The notes beneath the pieces were generated by a model. The model searched no databases, was not told the origin of the DNA, and worked only from the letters and a program-made list of their open reading frames with translations. From assembly GCA_033980235.1 (NCBI GenBank), contig CM067062.1, positions 7,772,400-7,836,399 on the forward strand: a DNA stretch of 64,000 nt, written 5' to 3'. The translations under genes and the position numbers were made by a program. Each line of letters opens with the position of its first letter. Position 1 is the first letter of the stretch. Shown one piece after another: positions 59,381 through 64,000 of this stretch. This DNA is from Diadema setosum (Eukaryota; Echinodermata; Echinoidea; Diadematoida; Diadematidae).

Positions 59381-60778
59381 TTGTAAAAAGTACTCTTTTT
59401 AATGACGGTAATTGAGTCAGATCATACTTTGCCGTGTTGCTGAAAAGAACTGTAAAGTTCTACTCAGTACGGTACGCAGAAGTACTCAGATTCAGATTTT
59501 ATGGAAAGACCACGAAAGATCTCTATTTCTGTGAATCCTCTTGCTTCCCAATTAGCATGCAAAATTGCATAAGTATCATTCATTATTAACTACTTTTACG
59601 CCTATGATTTTGCATAGGAACAATTTATGTTTTTTCCTTTAGCATTCCCGAATATCATGTTAAAAAGTTAGATTTTCTATGGGTACAAAAGAAAAAAAAG
59701 AACAACTTTGGCACTTAGATTGTGTGACAGAAAATCCCACTAGGCTAGAAAATAGTGTGAAAATATTATTTCAGAGTTCGGAAAACACTATGGATTTGGC
59801 CGCGTCGCGCCGCTGCATAGATTTTCTTATGAAGCCTCTACCGGCTTTAGTTGCTCTTGGATCATATTCAAATTTGGCATGAAGAAGCATTATGGAAAAA
59901 CGAAGACGCTTGTCGGATTTGGTTGTTGTTCCGTTTTATACGCAAAACATTAATTTTTCAGGGTCTGCTGTCTGCGTGATACTGGCAGTGTTTCTTGACC
60001 GATTGTTTTTTTCACTAATTCTTATATAAATGTATTAGTCATAGTCAAGTCTAGATACTTTTACCTATTGATAATGCTGACCCCACTGTTCCACCTTTTA
60101 TTATACATTAATTAATTTTATATTAATTATGCAATAACTTGATTGTTACTGAACTGATTTTCTTGAGACTTGCTAAGATCGTGAATAGGTGGTCATTCTA
60201 CACAACAATTAGTGGTGACGCGGCGCCCTCAATGTTCCGACCCGGACGTCGTGTCAGATTTCTTGTATGTGCTCTATCAGCCACATTTCTTCTGCCGAGT
60301 GCTGGATGTCACTGTATTCCGCGACAATTACCATGTTATACAACATTTTGCCCTAATAAGTAAGCTTAATGGATTATGGGGGCGGGTTTCGGAGATAGGG
60401 GGTACATGTCCTCGAACGGGTCCCCCGGCCGAGTACTCTATAGTTTTTAAAGTTCTCTATTGCTGGATGTGGGAGGTTTGGAATACCAGTCCGAAATCAA
60501 GATTTAATATTCACAATTAACATTTTATTACATCATTTTTTTTTTCAAAATAGTCGCCAGTCATTCTTAAGCTATAAAGATTTTTGAATTTGTGTTATTA
60601 TGCAAAACATAAATGTAACAGCATTCCTGTACTCCATAAACTGATTCAACTCCTTTCATAAAATAACCTATTTATACTGTGAGAGTGTGGATTGAATGTC
60701 TGAGCAAACAAACTAAGGCATATTTTTTTTAAAATTAAATTTTGCTTGTTTATCGCTTAATCATTTCACATTTCACAG

Positions 60779-60856
60779 ATTCGCAAAGCGTAATGGACTG
60801 CTCGAGGCCGATCGACATATGCCCTTCTGAAAAAGCACTGAAGCTAAAGTGCTGGG
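60779..60856 (+). CDS. Receptor C: SRCR domain, second half
   Basis: A 78-base exon, phase 1-1 (TTCACAG acceptor, G|GTAAGT donor). It encodes SQSVMDCSRPIDICPSEKAL and ends KLKCWG. The three cysteines complete the six of the domain. The usual tryptophan in DCSW is replaced by arginine. The exon length is identical to receptors A and B, which supports the long intron. Confidence 0.82.
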
Positions 60857-61727
60857 GTAAGTAACTATGGCTCGTGCTTTTGCCTCTTTTTGTGTTGGAT
60901 ATGTTTGTCTGTTTGTTTGTTTGCTTGTTTGTTTTTTGCATTTTTGTTTAATCCTGACATTTTCTCGTAGGAATGAGAGGCAGGTGCTCTAATGCAAAAT
61001 GCGAACACACATTACAAATCCTTTGCTCTGGTGTAGAATTTTAGAGTTAAATTAAAATGTATGGGAACTTAAAACTGTATTCTTGGTGTACAACCTGTAG
61101 TAATAAATCTGAGGACATTTAAGCGAAAATGTCCATTGCAAAAAAAATCCAAACAAACAAAAAAGAGTGAAAAAATTTCGAACACTACAGCCCAACAAAA
61201 AAGAAACTATACATTGAACTTCTTGAATTTTTTTTTTCGTTGTGCTCAAGAAGTTAGTGTCAAAATTACAATTCTAAATCGGTCAGGATAGTGCTAAAAT
61301 GTTCCTCTGGAGAATATCTACATGAGATATTTTTGTTGAAAAGACTCCTTTTCAGAAGGAGTTCATTTGTGGGCCTATTCAAGAGAAGTAGACATGTAGG
61401 ATATTTCATACACAAAATAAGTATCTTGAGTTCACAACATGTTACATAGTTAATGTCATGATCTCATTTGAAACATGGTGTTGATGCCATTCTTGATATT
61501 TGAACAACTTCTCCGAAGAATTGTTGTCTCTCTCTTTCTTTCAAGTGTAACTTGCAACATCCTCTCAAGCCCCTCGAAGGAACGTAAAAATAAGTCAAAA
61601 TTGTAGTACGTGATAAAAACTATACTGCGATCAGATATATCAAAAAGCTGTCATACAAGTAGGTGTTCAACACGAATGTGTATTTCTTGTAAGTTTTTTT
61701 TTTACTCTTTGATCTGCATTTTCGCAG

Positions 61728-61985
61728 AACCTGGATATTTGGGATGCTTCGAAAGCACGTCAGGCCCACTGGACAGCTTGACCAAGCTTGGCGAGCTGTC
61801 AGATATAGAGTGCGCCACCATGTGTCGAGAATTAGCCCTTGACGTAGCTGTCATACACCAACTCGAATGTGTGTGTATGTCATCAGAGAATTTTACTTCG
61901 ATGTCCGATTCTCATCTTCGTAAGTGGTCATGTCCAAGCAAGACCCAGCTAGAATTCAGACCTCGTGAATATTATGCATTTGATG
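61728..61985 (+). CDS. Receptor C: WSC domain
   Basis: A 258-base exon, phase 1-1 (TCGCAG acceptor, G|GTGAGC donor). It encodes EPGYLGCFES, DIECATMCREL, DVAVIHQLECVCMSSE, KWSCPS and YYAFDG. It is an intact WSC domain, 27 bases shorter than in receptor B because of a shorter first half. The gene should continue with CCP exons beyond the right edge; none is visible before 64000. Confidence 0.87.
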
Positions 61986-62279
61986 GTGAGCATTGTGAGG
62001 AAATCTTTCTTTTTTTTCACATTATCGTTTCCGCGGTGACAAAACCTTACATCTCACTTCGGATACGTTGAGAAGCTGCCCAACTGAAGTTTGAATGTAA
62101 AAATATACAGATTTTTATGTTTTAAGATAATCTATGCAATGTTTAATGCAGAAAAAAAAAACTCAGCTTAAGTGCTGCAAAAATAGTCCTTAAATGTGAT
62201 TATGGGATACAAACAACCAATGTAAACATTTGAATAAGTATAATTGACGAGGCAAATACCCCGGTTAAATACTGGTTGG

Positions 62280-62400
62280 TGGTAAGGTTAGAATAAAGAT
62301 TAGGGTTAAGGTTAAGGTTAGGTAGAGGGTAAGGTGTTGGTTTACGGTTAGGTTCAGGATTAGGAAAAGGATTAGGTCCAGGAGAATTGTTCGGGGCAAT
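62280..62400. repeat. Degenerate GGTTA-type short repeat
   Basis: A run of GGTTA, GGTTAAG and TAGGGTTA-like words resembles interstitial telomere-like sequence, but it is degenerate and mixed with other words. It lies downstream of the receptor C WSC exon. Confidence 0.5.
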
Positions 62401-62997
62401 TGCCCATGGTAGGATGTTTTGGGATACAACTGACCTATGTACCCATAAATATGCATCAAATTTGATATCTTGAACATTTTATAAATCACTGCTCCTAATG
62501 GTAAACAGCACCTTTAATTATCTATTAATGAAGATCGCAACGCGTGTTTCCTCCGCTCTCTTCTATGCAGGTTGAATAGTTATTAAAACTTCGGGTACAT
62601 TAGTTCATGATGTATCAAGATATATATTACATTGAAATTATCTTTACCATTTTCAAATACTGACCTTACGGTTTGCTTCTATTTGGACGTTCAAATGAAA
62701 TTGGTATCAGTTGGCATAAGTTCTAACATTGGCAGAAGAAACGGCTGTGGGTCCATGCTACAGCGCCCTCCTGTATCACGAGTCTGTGTGTCTCACGCAA
62801 TTGTAAAATGGGCTTGAGAATCTCTGCAATCTGATTAAATTCATGCATTGACTTTTACTGATCCACACTGAGCCCTGCGTCCTGTAAAATCCGAACGCAT
62901 AGCTCAAGCCTTTGTACAGTGTTGTAGGAGTACCAAACGTATGAGGGGCAATAAATGAATGAATTTACGGGCTTACTTTATAAAACGAATGACTCAC

Positions 62998-63109
62998 TAG
63001 GCGTTTTCACATCAGCCCGATAAAAATCCAAGCTCGAGATATTTTTTAACTTACCAAGTCAGAAAATAGCGCGCTATTTCGAAACATCGGGCTGATGTGA
63101 AAACGCCTA
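62998..63109. mobile_element. Short foldback MITE
   Basis: TAGGCGTTTTCACATCAGCC is inverted at GGCTGATGTGAAAACGCCTA. The arms are about 25 bases and the whole element is 112 bases. It sits downstream of the receptor C WSC exon. Confidence 0.85.
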
Positions 63110-64000
63110 TTGTTTCGTGGATCAATGAGAATTGAATGCTCTCATTTAACTTTTGACACTGTCTAAAACAGTTCGAAAGTTTATATATACTAAATCTTAT
63201 AACCAATTTCGGGCGAACGAATGTCCTTTTTAAAAATTTTTTATCTAACAAATCCTATTATCAATTATGTTATTTTCGGAATGGCAATCCTATATATCCT
63301 ATTTCAATTTGGATGAAAGAGCCTACGGATTAACAAACATTTTGGAATGAAAAAAATATTTTCATTTCATTTTATTTCAATATATTTTTATGTTTCTCAC
63401 ATGATATCACAATAGAGTATATGAATACGAAAATTATACAAAACATAAATCAGATGAGACTTCATCGGAATGTACAAAAGTTTGATTTGCTATAAACACA
63501 AGGTCTGTATTCATGCGAATTGAACTGTGGTAATGATGCGAAAAAATATGATGGGGCCTGCGTAAATCCATTAGCTTGTACAGCCGCGGTTGATCAATCA
63601 GACTATCTCAATTAAATGACGAACCTTACTTCATTGTCTAACTATCAAACTCTCGAAATGTTGAACCTGATTCCATTTTCAGATTAACGACCTTTGGACT
63701 AACAAACCGCTGGAAAGAAGAACAAATATTCGGATCAATGGACCCCTTTATTTCATTTTCGGACAAACGAACTTAGAGGCGTGCGAACTTTCTGTTTTTC
63801 GAATCGTTAAACCTTTGTATAACGAGCCTTCAGAATAACGTGACTCTATGCAGGGTTTGTGTGTGTGCAGTGGCGGATCCAGGGAGGACTGCAACCGGCG
63901 CACGCCCCCCCCCCTTTACTTTTTGTTGAAACAAAACAAATAAAAAGAAAACAATGGGGGAGGGGTGCGTGCGCCCCCCCCCCCTCTTTAATTTTGTAAA
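63110..64000. other. Right edge, no exon seen
   Basis: No CCP or other domain motif is visible on the plus strand. The window ends in C- and G-homopolymer stretches (63905-63914 and 63974-63984). Receptor C presumably continues beyond. Confidence 0.45.

Noticed and set aside
62280..62400. Telomere end
   Set aside because: GGTTA words are degenerate, short and interior to the sequence.

Overview
This is animal nuclear DNA. It is AT-rich and rich in microsatellites, with small exons bounded by GT/AG sites, tRNA-derived SINEs, foldback MITEs and decayed non-LTR retrotransposons. The domain mix (SRCR, WSC and CCP/sushi domains in receptor-like genes, locally duplicated) and the repeat types suggest a marine invertebrate deuterostome. 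An echinoderm such as a sea urchin is my best guess, but it is an inference.

The genic content I can support is one family of type I membrane receptors present three times. Receptor A (minus strand) runs from its signal peptide at 16886 down past the left edge of the window. Its exons in order are signal peptide, a two-Cys beta-rich domain (divergent CUB-like), group A SRCR (two exons), WSC, and four CCPs. Receptor B (minus strand, 42448 to 25801) is complete: signal peptide, CUB-like, SRCR (two exons), WSC, four CCPs, stalk, transmembrane helix with stop-transfer, and a 587-residue cytoplasmic tail in one exon. Receptor C (plus strand, from 46124) is head-to-head with B. It shows SRCR exon 1, then SRCR exon 2 after a 14.4 kb intron, then WSC, and leaves the window on the right. 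Almost every ectodomain exon is phase 1-1, so exons can be skipped or shuffled without changing frame.

The most notable feature is the tail of receptor B. It has about six and a half tandem 68-residue units (25801-27081), each able to carry a YANI-type site (pYxN, as preferred by Grb2-type SH2 domains), a YxxL site (YLVL) and two further tyrosines. More decayed units continue past the stop codon to about 25141. I read this as a multivalent phosphotyrosine docking tail on a putative innate immune or scavenger receptor. I do not recognise this combination of ectodomain and tail from a described family.

Both tandem copies have one damaged symmetrical exon. B has a net frame change in its CUB-like exon, which a second GT donor could rescue. 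A has a 64-base deletion in its WSC exon. The tail of B is truncated by one extra base. These could be real allelic decay, splice-tuned variation or assembly errors.

The rest is introns and intergenic DNA. A decayed LINE lies in the WSC-CCP1 intron of B (34280-37650). Another LINE 3' end is at 57990-59380. Several foldback MITEs are present (6295, 7895, 13429, 19303, 40041, 54628, 62998). A block of repeated tRNA-like units fills the giant intron of C (47.9-57.5 kb). I found no other protein-coding gene with support.
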